DNA of 64,000 nt from Thermoanaerobaculia bacterium (GTDB lineage: Bacteria; Acidobacteriota; Thermoanaerobaculia; Gp7-AA8). Below, piece by piece: positions 18,544 to 27,116 of this stretch. The notes under the pieces are model-generated. The model did no database searches. It saw only the letters and a program-made list of their open reading frames with translations, and was not told the origin of the DNA. Position numbers and translations under genes: made by a program. How positions within the stretch are numbered: position 1 is the stretch's first letter; each line of letters starts with the position of its first letter. The stretch covers positions 1-64,000 of the forward strand of contig JADGNY010000006.1 of assembly GCA_017883235.1 (NCBI GenBank). The letters run 5' to 3'.

Positions 18544-19413
18544 ATGAACTCTATGACTACAAACCAACACGGACTCTTCGAAAAGCGCGGGAAGACGGGC
18601 GTACTGCTGGTTCACGGCATTACCGGCTCGCCGGCGGAGATGCGACCTCTGGTCAGGAAGCTGGCAGCACAGGGCTTCAGCGTCTCCTGCCCGCAACTTG
18701 CCGGCCACTGTTCGAACCTGGCGGATCTGAAACGGACGCGCTGGACCGATTGGTACAAGTCGCTGGAACGGGCGATGGAGAGTCTGGCCGAGGAGTGCGA
18801 TACGATTTTTGTATCCGGATTGTCGATGGGTGCGTTGCTGGCATTGAAGCTGGCGGCCAATCACCCAGACCGCGTCCAGGCCGTTGCTACGCTCTCGGCC
18901 ACGTTCTTCTATGACGGATGGAACATCCCACATCTGCGGCAGCGATTCCTGCTGCCGCTCGCAATCTACTCACCCCTTCGCTACTTCTGGTCGTATCACG
19001 AGCCGCCGCCCTATGGCATCAAGGACGACCGCATCCGAAACATGATCGCTGCCGTGTACCAGAACAGCAGTCTCAGCCTGCCGGAGAAGTACGGCTATTC
19101 CGAATTTCCCGGGGTCACGATCCGTGAGACCTTCCGGCTGATCAAAGACGTGAAACGGGAACTGGCGAACCTCGTCGCCCCGCTTCTCATCGTTCACGCC
19201 ACGGAAGACGACATGGCCAGTGTAAAGAATGCCACCTTTCTTGCCTCACAGGTCTCCTCCGCCGACGTGGATACGTTCTATGTCGACGACACGTATCACG
19301 TGCTGACGCTCGACAAGCGCAAGGACGACGTAGCCGCGCGCGTGGCGGAGTTCTTCCTGCGCATCCGCGCGGCGTCATTGGAACCGGTCACTATGAGTCT
19401 CAGCGGCGCATGA
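18544..19413 (+). CDS. Alpha/beta hydrolase, Est30/lysophospholipase-like
   Basis: 289 aa. LLVHGITGSPAEM forms the oxyanion loop, Ser94 lies in GLSMG, the acid is in HATEDDMAS and the His in DDTYHVLTLD, an arrangement close to carboxylesterase Est30. It starts three bases after the aminotransferase stop and ends 19 bp before the ACP, so a thioesterase role releasing product from the carrier protein is plausible. That role is inference; the fold also fits a simple carboxylesterase. ATG 18544 or the ATG three codons later may be used. Confidence 0.82.
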   Translation: MNSMTTNQHGLFEKRGKTGVLLVHGITGSPAEMRPLVRKLAAQGFSVSCPQLAGHCSNLADLKRTRWTDWYKSLERAMESLAEECDTIFVSGLSMGALLALKLAANHPDRVQAVATLSATFFYDGWNIPHLRQRFLLPLAIYSPLRYFWSYHEPPPYGIKDDRIRNMIAAVYQNSSLSLPEKYGYSEFPGVTIRETFRLIKDVKRELANLVAPLLIVHATEDDMASVKNATFLASQVSSADVDTFYVDDTYHVLTLDKRKDDVAARVAEFFLRIRAASLEPVTMSLSGA

Positions 19414-19432
19414 GCCGGAAATAGGAAGAATC

Positions 19433-19690
19433 ATGGCCACCATATTCGAAAGAGTTCAGACGATCGCGGCAAAGAAGTATTCTCTGGATCCGGCAACGAT
19501 CACCCCGGAGTCGACGCTGGAGAGTCTCGGGCTCGATTCACTCGACCTGATCGAGCTCCTGTTCGACGTGGAAGACGAGTTTCAGATTCGCGTTCCGCAG
19601 GAAGGCGGCTCGGGTCTGAAGACGGCTACGATCGCCGATATCGTCGAAAGCATCCGGAAGCTCGTCCCCGAGGAAATGCCGGCCACGTGA
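19433..19690 (+). CDS. Acyl carrier protein
   Basis: 85 aa. The phosphopantetheine attachment site is LGLDSLDLIELLFDVEDEF with Ser36, and the acidic helix II/III pattern is typical of discrete ACPs. No fatty-acid synthesis gene is near, so this is a dedicated carrier rather than the housekeeping AcpP. It lies between a hydrolase and a pair of small transporters. No ligase that would load it is encoded in this window. Confidence 0.93.
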   Translation: MATIFERVQTIAAKKYSLDPATITPESTLESLGLDSLDLIELLFDVEDEFQIRVPQEGGSGLKTATIADIVESIRKLVPEEMPAT

Positions 19691-19694
19691 GTTC

Positions 19695-20051
19695 ATGTCA
19701 AACCAGGCTCTCTTTTTCTGGATAGCGAACATAGTCCTCGATACGGTGGGGCATCTAGCATTCAAGTCCGCCGCGTCCGCCCATGACGAAAACGAGCTGC
19801 AGCGCTGGAAACAGATGTTCCGCTCGCCGCGATTGTGGATCGGCATCACCTGCTTCGTTCTGGAGTTCGCGGTCTGGTTCGCGTTGCTGTCGCTCATCCC
19901 TTTGTCACAGGCGGTGCTGATCGGGTCGATCAATATCGTGGTGGTCATGCTGGCCGGGAGGCTGCTTTTTCATGAGCGCCTCGATCGGTTGCGGGTGGCG
20001 GGAATGTCGCTGATCGCGATCGGCGTCGCACTCGCCGGAGGGCTTGTGTGA
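19695..20051 (+). CDS. Small multidrug-resistance/DMT-type transporter, ArnE-like
   Basis: 118 aa with four predicted membrane helices. SLIPLSQAVLIGSINIVVVMLAGRLLFHERLDRLRVAGMSLIAIGV is a typical second half of the EamA/SMR fold, with the conserved glutamate after the third helix. It starts four bases after the ACP stop. Paired with the next gene (GTGA overlap), it resembles the ArnE/ArnF heterodimer that flips undecaprenyl-phosphate-aminosugar, or an SMR pair for cationic compounds. The pairing suggests export of the cluster product. Confidence 0.82.
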   Translation: MSNQALFFWIANIVLDTVGHLAFKSAASAHDENELQRWKQMFRSPRLWIGITCFVLEFAVWFALLSLIPLSQAVLIGSINIVVVMLAGRLLFHERLDRLRVAGMSLIAIGVALAGGLV

Positions 20052-20434
20052 ACCGGCGGCAATTCTATCTGGCCGGGTTCGGCGCGCTGATGTTGGCGGA
20101 CACCTGGACCCAGACGGCGTTCAAACTGGCGTCACGGGCGACCGGCGAATTCGCGCCGAACATGATCTGGCTGCGAGCCGCAGCCCTCAGTCCCTGGATT
20201 TATGGTGCCATCGCCGGCTACCTCGTCGCCTTCCTGACCTGGATGACCCTGCTCGAGCGCGCTCCTATCGGACCGGCCTTTGCGGCATCGCATCTCGAAG
20301 TAGTCACCGTTCTCATCGTCTCCGTCGTGCTCTTCGGCGAACGCCTCTCCCCCGCGAAGCTGGCCGGCGCCGCGTGCATCGTGCTGGGCGTCATTCTCCT
20401 GAGCCTCAGCGAGTCGAAGCACAGCCATGCCTGA
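20048..20434 (+). CDS. Small multidrug-resistance/DMT-type transporter, ArnF-like
   Basis: 128 aa, four hydrophobic segments; ERAPIGPAFAASHLEVVTVLIVSVVLFGERLSPAKLAGAACIVLGVILL is the SMR/EamA C-terminal half. GTG start overlaps the preceding stop by four bases (translational coupling), consistent with a 1:1 heterodimer. Near the N-terminus DTWTQTAFKLAS is the EmrE-like first-helix end, with a polar rather than acidic substrate-site residue. The 3' end overlaps the next gene by eight bases. Confidence 0.82.
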   Translation: MNRRQFYLAGFGALMLADTWTQTAFKLASRATGEFAPNMIWLRAAALSPWIYGAIAGYLVAFLTWMTLLERAPIGPAFAASHLEVVTVLIVSVVLFGERLSPAKLAGAACIVLGVILLSLSESKHSHA

Positions 20435-21647
20435 CCGCTGGCGTGAGATCCCGCCAACAGCAGGCCTTCCCCTGCGTTGGAGAGATTTCCTGCCGCGAGC
20501 AGGAGCCAACGTTCTGGAATCGACACTCGCCGGGATCCTGGACGTTCCTTCCGTGCAGATCGAATGCTCAGGGACCGCGGCGCTGGTCATCGCCATGACC
20601 ACACTCAAACAGATGAGCGGCCGCCGCTCCGTGGTCATTCCGGCCTATACCTGTCCTCTGGTGGCGCTGGCAGTGATGCATTGCGGCCTGCTTCCCGTCG
20701 TCTGCGATCTGCAACGCAATCACTTCGACGTCTCACCGGAAGCATTGGAGCAATCCTGCAATGACGACACGCTGGCGATCGTTCCCACCCACCTCGGGGG
20801 AAGAGTGGCCGACCTGAACATGGTCTCCGCCGTGGCAAGGCGCAACGGCGCGTGGGTGATCGAGGATGCGGCTCAATCGCTTGGAGCGACGTATCAGGGC
20901 CGGCCTGTTGCAACGCTCGGCGATATCGGCTTCTGCAGCCTTGCCGTCGGCAAGGGCCTCACTCTCTATGAGGGTGGTGTGCTGGCCGCGCGTGACGAAA
21001 ACCTGCGCCAGGCCTTGCGCGAGACCAGCGCACAGGCTGTCCCGTATCGCGCGGCCTGGGAGGCTCTGCGCCTGGCCCAGCTGTTCGCGTACGGGATGCT
21101 CTATCGGCCGGGGGGTCTTCGCCTCGCCTATGGGGTGCCGCTGCGACGGGCATTGAAACGTAACCGGTTGATCGATGCGGTCGGCGACGACTTTCCTCCC
21201 AGCATCCCCATTCACCGCGTCGGGACCATCCGGCGGATGATCGGAGGGAATGCCGCGATCCGCCTTGCCTCATTTCTGGCGATGCTTTCCGAGCAAGCCA
21301 TCGCTCGAAAGAAAGACCTCGAACGGATTTCCGGCCTCACGGTCATGGGCGATTCGCATGGGAACGACGGTACCTGGCCGTTTCTCATGGTTCTGATGCC
21401 GACGGCACGGGCTCGCGACGCGGCGCTGGCTCGCCTGTGGACCGCCGGCCTCGGTGTGAGCCGGCTGTTCATCCACGCGTTGCCGGACTATCCGCGCCTG
21501 GCCGGGAAATTCGGAACACCGGACGTTACCAATGCGCGCGACTTCGCGGCCCGTATGCTGACCATCTCCAACAGCCCGTGGCTACTCGATCGCGACTTCG
21601 CGACGATTCAATCAGTCCTGGCCGGCGTCATCGACGCCGCGGCATGA
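20427..21647 (+). CDS. DegT/DnrJ/EryC1-type PLP aminotransferase
   Basis: 406 aa. VVIPAYTCPLVALAV, THLGGRVADLNMV, VIEDAAQSLGATYQG and the PLP-lysine segment SLAVGKGLTLYEGG (Lys176) are the family landmarks. DegT enzymes transaminate keto-sugars (ArnB, PseC) or act as dehydratases. The C-terminal domain is more divergent than in sugar aminotransferases. As second aminotransferase of the cluster it may act on a different amine. It is the last gene of the plus-strand run; a long palindrome follows. Confidence 0.85.
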   Translation: MPDRWREIPPTAGLPLRWRDFLPRAGANVLESTLAGILDVPSVQIECSGTAALVIAMTTLKQMSGRRSVVIPAYTCPLVALAVMHCGLLPVVCDLQRNHFDVSPEALEQSCNDDTLAIVPTHLGGRVADLNMVSAVARRNGAWVIEDAAQSLGATYQGRPVATLGDIGFCSLAVGKGLTLYEGGVLAARDENLRQALRETSAQAVPYRAAWEALRLAQLFAYGMLYRPGGLRLAYGVPLRRALKRNRLIDAVGDDFPPSIPIHRVGTIRRMIGGNAAIRLASFLAMLSEQAIARKKDLERISGLTVMGDSHGNDGTWPFLMVLMPTARARDAALARLWTAGLGVSRLFIHALPDYPRLAGKFGTPDVTNARDFAARMLTISNSPWLLDRDFATIQSVLAGVIDAAA

Positions 21648-21659
21648 CCGCATTTCTCG

Positions 21660-21934
21660 CACTCTCACTGGAATCATCAGCACTCTGTTACTCGTCGAGA
21701 GCCTTCTCCCCCGCGGATTTCTTGCGGGGGAGAAGGTGCCGACAGGCGGATGAGGGGGCGTATGCGCGATATGCCGATGTACCGACGCTGGTATGAGAGC
21801 GGTTGATGCGTCGCGTTACATCCGCGTGAAGCGCCCCCCTCATCCGCCTTCGGCACCTTCTCCCCCCGCAAAAAAACCGCGGGGGGAGAAGGCTCTCGAC
21901 GGGTAACAGGGTGCCAACGATTTAAGTGAGAGTG
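21660..21934. repeat. Long imperfect palindrome between convergent genes
   Basis: Arms run inward from ACTCTCACT/AGTGAGAGT through CTGTTACTCGTCGAGAGCC and CTTCTCCCCCGCGG to a centre near 21800; GCGGATGAGGGGG words occur on both sides. It separates the convergent halves of the ACP cluster, and its right arm encodes the last residues (SHTLT) of the arginase-fold protein. Confidence 0.85.
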
Positions 21935-22803
21935 TGAGAAATGCTGCCTAGAACCGACAGCAACTCACGATTCACCTCCTGATGCCGTATCTGCCACTCC
22001 TCCAGCAGATGATCCGGAATCGGCGGCTGACGATCCAGACCGCTCAGCAATCGCTTGAAGCGGCCGCGGTATCGGTACGAGGAAACGTCGCCGGTCACGT
22101 CGCTGCCCACCAGCCGTCCTCGTAACAGCCGGATGGCGGAGGTGAGCTCCTCGAGCCGCATGACCCCCTGATCCCAGTTCGTGTTGACGACATCGGCCGC
22201 CAGCACGTCCTTGTCGATCGTGAGATAGATGGGCTCGACGGAGGCCGCCATGGCATCGCTGAAGGCATCGAGCAGCGAAGGCATCGACGCAAACGAGCGG
22301 CTGTGTCGAATACCCAGTGTCCTCATCGCGCGCAACTTCTTTTGCACGCACCAATAGCGCACCTTGCCCGAGTAGAGCGGCAGGAGGTGGTTTTCCCACA
22401 GATGGCCGCCCTCGACGTCGTTCGACGTGATGCCGACCACGTGCACGCGCGCAACGAACGGCAACCGGCTCACATGCCAGACCCATGAACCGCAATGGAT
22501 CCCGAAGGGATAGCGCATGTTGTCCGGATGATTGTCGAAGACGACGATCTGGAGCCGCTCGCCCAGGCTCCGCAGACGTTCGATGAGGAGGTAACTCACG
22601 TGGTGATAGTCGCCGCTGCCGAGGAAGACCGCCGCCGGCGACAGCGCATCGAGGACCGGGGCAAGTTGCCGGCCCAGGGCGCGCAGAACGGCCAAGCCGC
22701 AACCGAAACGGATGGCTTCCTGGCTGTCGCCCAAAGGAACGACGTCGGCGTCCGCAAGCGGCCGGACCGACGCGTCGAAATCAAGAATGAGCGATCGAGA
22801 CAC
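21922..22803 (-). CDS. Arginase-fold (ureohydrolase-like) protein
   Basis: About 293 aa. All metal-ligand positions of the dimanganese arginase/agmatinase family can be matched: GSGDYHH (His67 or His68), FDNHPDN (Asp90, His92, Asp94) and TIDKDVL (Asp197, Asp199). The spacing and the AxH-to-NxH change differ from true arginases, so the substrate may be another guanidino, formamide or amide compound. GTG 22803 with AGGA upstream is preferred; an ATG at 22833 is in frame. It overlaps the stop of the transferase gene by 23 bp, so the two are co-translated. Confidence 0.72.
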   Translation of the reverse strand: MSRSLILDFDASVRPLADADVVPLGDSQEAIRFGCGLAVLRALGRQLAPVLDALSPAAVFLGSGDYHHVSYLLIERLRSLGERLQIVVFDNHPDNMRYPFGIHCGSWVWHVSRLPFVARVHVVGITSNDVEGGHLWENHLLPLYSGKVRYWCVQKKLRAMRTLGIRHSRSFASMPSLLDAFSDAMAASVEPIYLTIDKDVLAADVVNTNWDQGVMRLEELTSAIRLLRGRLVGSDVTGDVSSYRYRGRFKRLLSGLDRQPPIPDHLLEEWQIRHQEVNRELLSVLGSISHTLT

Positions 22804-23857
22804 TCGCGTCCTGCCACCGGCGGTCCGCCTCAAACAAACGTTTGAACGGCCGCAAAAGTGTTCTCAGCACCGGATTGCGCACATAGACGGCATGCTCGGT
22901 AAAGGTGAAGCGTGCACCGAGCTCGCGTTTGATCTCGGGATCGGTCCACCCGGCGACGTAGTAGCGAAAGCCATGAGCCAGCGCATATTCGAGATTGTGA
23001 AACCAGCTCACCGCATAGAGATTGTAGTGGCGTGACTGCGGATAGGCGAAGCCAACGTACTTGTCGATGAGCATCAACTCCCGGAAGACACAGAAATTGA
23101 AGCCGATCAGCGCGCCCTCGACCCGATAGGTGAATACCACTCCCCCCATGTTGCCATCCTGGAGCACGGCCCGGAAGAACGCCGGGGTCAGGAGATCAAA
23201 GTGCAGGTCGCTCTGCCGGTAGACGTTCAGGTAGAGCTCGTACAGCTCGCGCAACCGCGTCTCGTCGCTGAAATACGCGTGACCCGTCCGAAGCTCCTCG
23301 ATCACCATCCGCGAGGCGCTTTTCAATTTGCGCCGCACGTTCCTCCGGCGGGTGTGCGACAAGGTTGAAAGAAATTCGTCCGTGGTCGCGAAATCGATCG
23401 GCACGTAGGCAAGGGCCTGGCCGTCGACCAGGACAAACCCCTCCTCACTGCAAACATCGGCCACCCCGCGGGAAAACGCGCACGCCGCGTCACCGACCAG
23501 CGTGGCCTCCGTCGGAAGGTCCTTGATGATGAGAAACGGGTAGCGTGGCGCCAGGTCTGCCAGGAGCGCGCGCACCAGTTGCTCCGGCGCGGCCGAATCC
23601 GGCAGCAGGACATACTCCGAGACAGTGGTACCGACGAAGCACGTCGTCGCATGGAGGAAACGCCTCCACCTTCGCGCCAATGGCCAGCGATCCATTCTTC
23701 TCCGAAGCGGCGGCTCGACGGTGGTCAGGAGATCGAACGGCGCGGAAAACGCTGGTGCTCCACCATTCAAATCGACCGTCGAAAATCCCTCGGGAGGATG
23801 GGCCTGGAAATGCCGGACAAGATTGGCAGGCTCGATGAGGTTATGAAGCATCGGCAC
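22781..23857 (-). CDS. FemAB/GNAT-like acyl or aminoacyl transferase
   Basis: 358 aa. The C-terminal half has the GNAT_6/FemAB pattern: RRRNVRRKLK, a tyrosine-rich helix (LYELYLNVYRQSDLHFDLL), GVVFTYRVEGALIGFNFCVF, DKYVGFAYPQSRHYNLYAVSWFHNLEYALAHGF and a DPEIKRELGA loop. Such enzymes transfer acyl or aminoacyl groups to amines, some from carrier proteins. Beside a dedicated ACP and two aminotransferases, an acyl-ACP:amine transferase is a reasonable guess. First gene of a two-gene minus-strand operon. Confidence 0.7.
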   Translation of the reverse strand: MPMLHNLIEPANLVRHFQAHPPEGFSTVDLNGGAPAFSAPFDLLTTVEPPLRRRMDRWPLARRWRRFLHATTCFVGTTVSEYVLLPDSAAPEQLVRALLADLAPRYPFLIIKDLPTEATLVGDAACAFSRGVADVCSEEGFVLVDGQALAYVPIDFATTDEFLSTLSHTRRRNVRRKLKSASRMVIEELRTGHAYFSDETRLRELYELYLNVYRQSDLHFDLLTPAFFRAVLQDGNMGGVVFTYRVEGALIGFNFCVFRELMLIDKYVGFAYPQSRHYNLYAVSWFHNLEYALAHGFRYYVAGWTDPEIKRELGARFTFTEHAVYVRNPVLRTLLRPFKRLFEADRRWQDASVSIAHS

Positions 23858-23893
23858 GGTGGTCGGCCTGAGCGCGAATCTTAGTACACGCTG

Positions 23894-23925
23894 AAAAGGA
23901 AGAGCACGGCCTTGCAGCCGTGCTC
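23894..23925 (-). terminator. Rho-independent terminator of the TonB operon
   Basis: On the minus strand GAGCACGGC-TGCAAG-GCCGTGCTC is a 9-bp perfect stem followed by TTCCTTTTC. It lies 26 bp after the last ExbD gene. Confidence 0.75.
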
Positions 23926-23950
23926 CAGGCGAACAGCAATCGTCGCGTTA

Positions 23951-24358
23951 CTACTGCGCGGCCTCGACGATGATGCCGATGTTCTTCGCTCCGCTGGCGC
24001 GGGCCATGTCGAGGAACCGGATCGTGGAGTCGTAATCGACGTCGGGCGAGCCCTGGAAGAAGACCATCTTCGACTGATTGCCGTGCATGATGTCGCGGAT
24101 GCGTATGGGGAAATCTCCGGGCGTCACTTCATCCTTGTTGATGAAGATGTGGTTGTCCGGCAGCAGGCGCAGGATGATCTGATCGTTGACCGCGGACGGA
24201 GGGAGTCCGGGGGGCGCCTTTGGCGGAACACGCACGAGATAGCCCATCTGCACGACCGGCGTGATGACCATGAAGATGATGAGGAGCACCAGGACGACGT
24301 CAACGAGCGGCGTGACGTTGATATCCGACTTGATTTTGCCGCTGCCACCTACCTGCAT
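23951..24358 (-). CDS. exbD: Biopolymer transporter ExbD/TolR (second copy)
   Basis: 135 aa. A short cytoplasmic start is followed by the single membrane helix with the essential aspartate (SDINVTPLVDVVLVLLIIFMVI) and a periplasmic domain. Works with ExbB and TonB to couple the proton gradient to outer-membrane transport. It starts three bases after the first ExbD copy. Two divergent ExbD copies in one operon are common in Acidobacteriota and Bacteroidota, and probably form a heteromeric motor. Confidence 0.93.
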   Translation of the reverse strand: MQVGGSGKIKSDINVTPLVDVVLVLLIIFMVITPVVQMGYLVRVPPKAPPGLPPSAVNDQIILRLLPDNHIFINKDEVTPGDFPIRIRDIMHGNQSKMVFFQGSPDVDYDSTIRFLDMARASGAKNIGIIVEAAQ

Positions 24359-24361
24359 TGC

Positions 24362-24808
24362 TTAGATCCCCGATTGTGATTTCTTCGGCTGAGCGATCAG
24401 ACCGACGTTATTGAACCCCACCTCGCGGCAAGCCTTGAGCGCTTCGAGCACAGCGCCGTACTTCACGAGTTTGTCGCCCTTGACCGCGATCTCACGGTCG
24501 GGGGTGCGCTCATGAATTTTCTCGAGCTCGCTCTGCATCTGTTGCTTGAGCACGGGTAACGAGCCGAGGTAAACGGTACCGTCGGCCTTCACCGAGATCT
24601 GCAACTGCTTGTCCGTATCGGGCGTTTTCTCCGGCTCTTCCGTCACCGGAAGATTGACCGGCACGCCTTTCTGCAGCATGGGCGTGACGACCATGAAGAT
24701 GATCAGGAGCACCAGACAGACGTCGACCAACGGCGTAACGTTGATGTCGGAGGTCAGCGCGGTTGCGCTGAACTTTCCGAGTGAGCTATGCCACCGATGA
24801 GTTGCCAT
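24362..24808 (-). CDS. exbD: Biopolymer transporter ExbD/TolR (first copy)
   Basis: 148 aa. ALTSDINVTPLVDVCLVLLIIFMVVTPML contains the proton-path aspartate in the sole membrane helix; the periplasmic part (TDKQLQISVKADGTVYLG ... DREIAVKGDKLVKYG) is the ExbD fold. It overlaps the ExbB gene by 23 bp. Its periplasmic domain carries an acidic EEPEKTPDTD linker that the second copy lacks. Confidence 0.93.
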   Translation of the reverse strand: MATHRWHSSLGKFSATALTSDINVTPLVDVCLVLLIIFMVVTPMLQKGVPVNLPVTEEPEKTPDTDKQLQISVKADGTVYLGSLPVLKQQMQSELEKIHERTPDREIAVKGDKLVKYGAVLEALKACREVGFNNVGLIAQPKKSQSGI

Positions 24809-25478
24809 GTGTGCCGGCTTCCTTCAGCAAGTAGATGGACATCTCCGAGCCGGAGTTCGACATCTCGACCGTGAAGCGGTCGACGCGGTTCTGGAAGTAG
24901 TTATACGCCCAGACCGCCGGGATGGCGACGAAGAGGCCGAAGGCAGTCGTCAGGAGTGCTTCGGCGATACCGGCGGAGACCGAGGCGATACCGCCGCCGG
25001 ACGTAGCCATCTTTCCGAATGCGTGCATGATGCCGATGACGGTGCCGAAGAGACCGACGAACGGTGCCGTGGCGCCGATCGTGGCCAGAACACCGAGGTT
25101 CTCCTTCAGCTCTGCCACGGTGATCATGGCCGTACGGTCCATACCCTGACGGGCGGCTTCGACCGCGACTTCCGGGTCGCTGTAGCGTTTGTCACGCCGC
25201 GCGGCCTCGAACTCGAGCAGACCGGCCGAGATGACCTTGGCCAGATGCGACTGCTTGTACTTCTTGGTGATGTCGATGGCCTGTTGATAATCGCCCTTCG
25301 TCAGCACGTTCGAGAGCGCACCGAGGAGTTTGAGTGACTGGTTCTTGGCCTGATTGAAAGTGATGAAACGCTCGATCATGACCCAGATCGAGTAGACCGA
25401 CATGATGATCATGACGATCACGATGCCTTTGGCCGCGTTCGACATAGAAACCCACAACGCTCCGAAACTCATATCCAT
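24786..25478 (-). CDS. exbB: MotA/TolQ/ExbB proton channel protein
   Basis: 230 aa with three membrane helices. The family core is present: VAELKENLGVLATIGATAPFVGLFGTVIGIM, then GIAEALLTTAFGLFVAIPAVWAYNYFQNRVD. It forms the pentameric stator around ExbD. Third gene of the operon TPR lipoprotein-TonB-ExbB-ExbD-ExbD. Confidence 0.95.
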   Translation of the reverse strand: MDMSFGALWVSMSNAAKGIVIVMIIMSVYSIWVMIERFITFNQAKNQSLKLLGALSNVLTKGDYQQAIDITKKYKQSHLAKVISAGLLEFEAARRDKRYSDPEVAVEAARQGMDRTAMITVAELKENLGVLATIGATAPFVGLFGTVIGIMHAFGKMATSGGGIASVSAGIAEALLTTAFGLFVAIPAVWAYNYFQNRVDRFTVEMSNSGSEMSIYLLKEAGTHGNSSVA

Positions 25479-25522
25479 GGTGCAGTTCCCTCCAAATGAC
25501 CGCCGGCCGGGCCGGACGTTCT

Positions 25523-26260
25523 TTAATTCAGTTTGAAATTAACCGTGAGGTTGAAGATAACGTCCACCGGCTGCCCGTTGAGAGTACCCGGCTTGAATTT
25601 CCAGCGTTTGACCGCGTCGACGGCGGCTTGATCGAGACCGAACGGCAACGGCTTGAGGACATGGATGTCTGTGACGTCGCCGCCCTTGCTGATCGTGCAC
25701 TCGACGATGACGATGCCGGAGATGCGAGCCTTCCGGGCCACCTCGGGATATTGGGGCTCAACCCGATTGAGAACGACCGGCGCCTTGACATCGCCGCCGA
25801 CGCGCAGCGGCGCATCCTGTTTCGGCGGAGGAGCCTCAGTGATGACGCCGCCGATCACGCCGCCGACGACACCGCCGGGCACACCACCTTCGACACCACC
25901 TTCGACGCCGCCTACCACTCCGGCGCTCGTCGCCGGTGTCGCCACCGGCACCACCTTTTCGGGAACTACGCTCGGCGCCATCTCCTGAATGTTCTTCGGA
26001 ACCTCAACCGACTTGACCACCTGAGTGGCAGTCGCTGCCTTGGGCGGAGGAGGAGGCGGAGGAGGAGGGGGTGGCGCGGCAGCAACGGAATACTGCGCCA
26101 CCTGCGCGGGAGAGTTCATCGGGAACTCGACGGTCCAGATCGTTCCGACGACGAGTCCCACGACCACGACCACGTGGATTGCCACCGACACCGGCAGCGT
26201 CATGAGCTTCTGGATGCCGACTTTCTGCTTCTTCGATTCAACGACGGTAGTTTCGAACAT
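25523..26260 (-). CDS. tonB: Energy transducer TonB
   Basis: 245 aa. One N-terminal membrane helix (VSVAIHVVVVVGLVVGTIW), a polyproline stretch (about eleven prolines near residue 72), a glycine/valine repeat linker (GGVEGGVEGGVPGGVVGG) and a C-terminal TonB domain (EPQYPEVARKARISGIVIVEC ... AVKRWKFKPGTLNGQPV). The ATG at 26260 is used; upstream in-frame codons encode an arginine-rich non-family sequence. Confidence 0.93.
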   Translation of the reverse strand: MFETTVVESKKQKVGIQKLMTLPVSVAIHVVVVVGLVVGTIWTVEFPMNSPAQVAQYSVAAAPPPPPPPPPPPKAATATQVVKSVEVPKNIQEMAPSVVPEKVVPVATPATSAGVVGGVEGGVEGGVPGGVVGGVIGGVITEAPPPKQDAPLRVGGDVKAPVVLNRVEPQYPEVARKARISGIVIVECTISKGGDVTDIHVLKPLPFGLDQAAVDAVKRWKFKPGTLNGQPVDVIFNLTVNFKLN

Positions 26261-26294
26261 TGTCTTGGCCTGTATCGACTCGAACGCGTTTCCG

Positions 26295-27116
26295 CTAGCT
26301 CTTCTTCGCGGCCGCGGCCTTTCTTGCGGCAAAGATCTGGATCGCCTTGTCACGGAGAACAACCGCCTGGGCGACATCGGCCTGCGCCTTCACGGGATCG
26401 GTCAACGTGTCGACCAGCGCCTGCTGGCGCCAGAGCAGGCTGAGGTAGACCATGGCCTCGGAGTAGTCCGGCTTCATGTCGACGGCGCGCTGCAGCGCTT
26501 CCTTGCCGCGATTGATGATGTCCATCTTCTGCGCGACGTCGGCGGGCGGGTTCTTCGCCACTTTTTCGTAGCAGACGACGCCGAAGATGTAGAAGGCCTC
26601 GGGGTTCTTTGAGTCGAGCAGGGTGATCTTCTGATACCAGTTCAGCGACTCGTTGAAGTCACCCTGCTTCGCGTACAACGTGGCCACCGACTTGACCGCC
26701 TCGAGATCCGCAGGATGGGCAACGAGGTAGTTGCGGAAGTAGTCGATGGCCTGCGACGTCCGGTTCGCGTTGAGATACATGTTGATCAGCGCGTCGCGGG
26801 CGATGCGGTCTTCGGGCCGTTTCTTCAGGTAGTTGTTCAACTCCTGAATGGCGGCGTCGGCGTGCGCTTCGTTCTTCGCACTCTTGTCGTCCGGAACGTA
26901 CAGTCCGATCTCCGAGTAGCCGACCAGCCGATCGAGATCGGCGAAGCTCGGATCGATGGCGCGAGCCGCTTTGTAGTGCGGGAGAGCCCCGGCGTAGTCT
27001 TCCTTCTGATAGGCCTCGTTGGCGGCCTTGATCTCCATCCGCGCCTGGATCTTTTTGCAGCCGAGCGAGGAGAGGGCGAGAGTCAGTGCCGCCATCAGGC
27101 ACAACACCTTTTTCAT
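26295..27116 (-). CDS. TPR-repeat lipoprotein of the TonB operon
   Basis: 273 aa. Signal peptide with a lipobox-like SLGC near residue 20 suggests lipid anchoring, though the -3 position is not canonical. The rest is tetratricopeptide repeats (AYQKEDYAGALPHYKAARAI, QAIDYFRNYLVAHPADLEAV, SLNWYQKITLLDSKNPEAFYI). First gene of the operon, so it may scaffold the Ton complex or its client. GGAG lies ten bases upstream of the ATG. Confidence 0.85.
   Translation of the reverse strand: MKKVLCLMAALTLALSSLGCKKIQARMEIKAANEAYQKEDYAGALPHYKAARAIDPSFADLDRLVGYSEIGLYVPDDKSAKNEAHADAAIQELNNYLKKRPEDRIARDALINMYLNANRTSQAIDYFRNYLVAHPADLEAVKSVATLYAKQGDFNESLNWYQKITLLDSKNPEAFYIFGVVCYEKVAKNPPADVAQKMDIINRGKEALQRAVDMKPDYSEAMVYLSLLWRQQALVDTLTDPVKAQADVAQAVVLRDKAIQIFAARKAAAAKKS

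Noticed and set aside
16430-21647. Arn (aminoarabinose) or ectoine pathway
   Set aside because: ArnE/F-like, DegT and class-III aminotransferases are present, but ArnA/C/D/T or EctA/C are not, and an ACP fits neither pathway.
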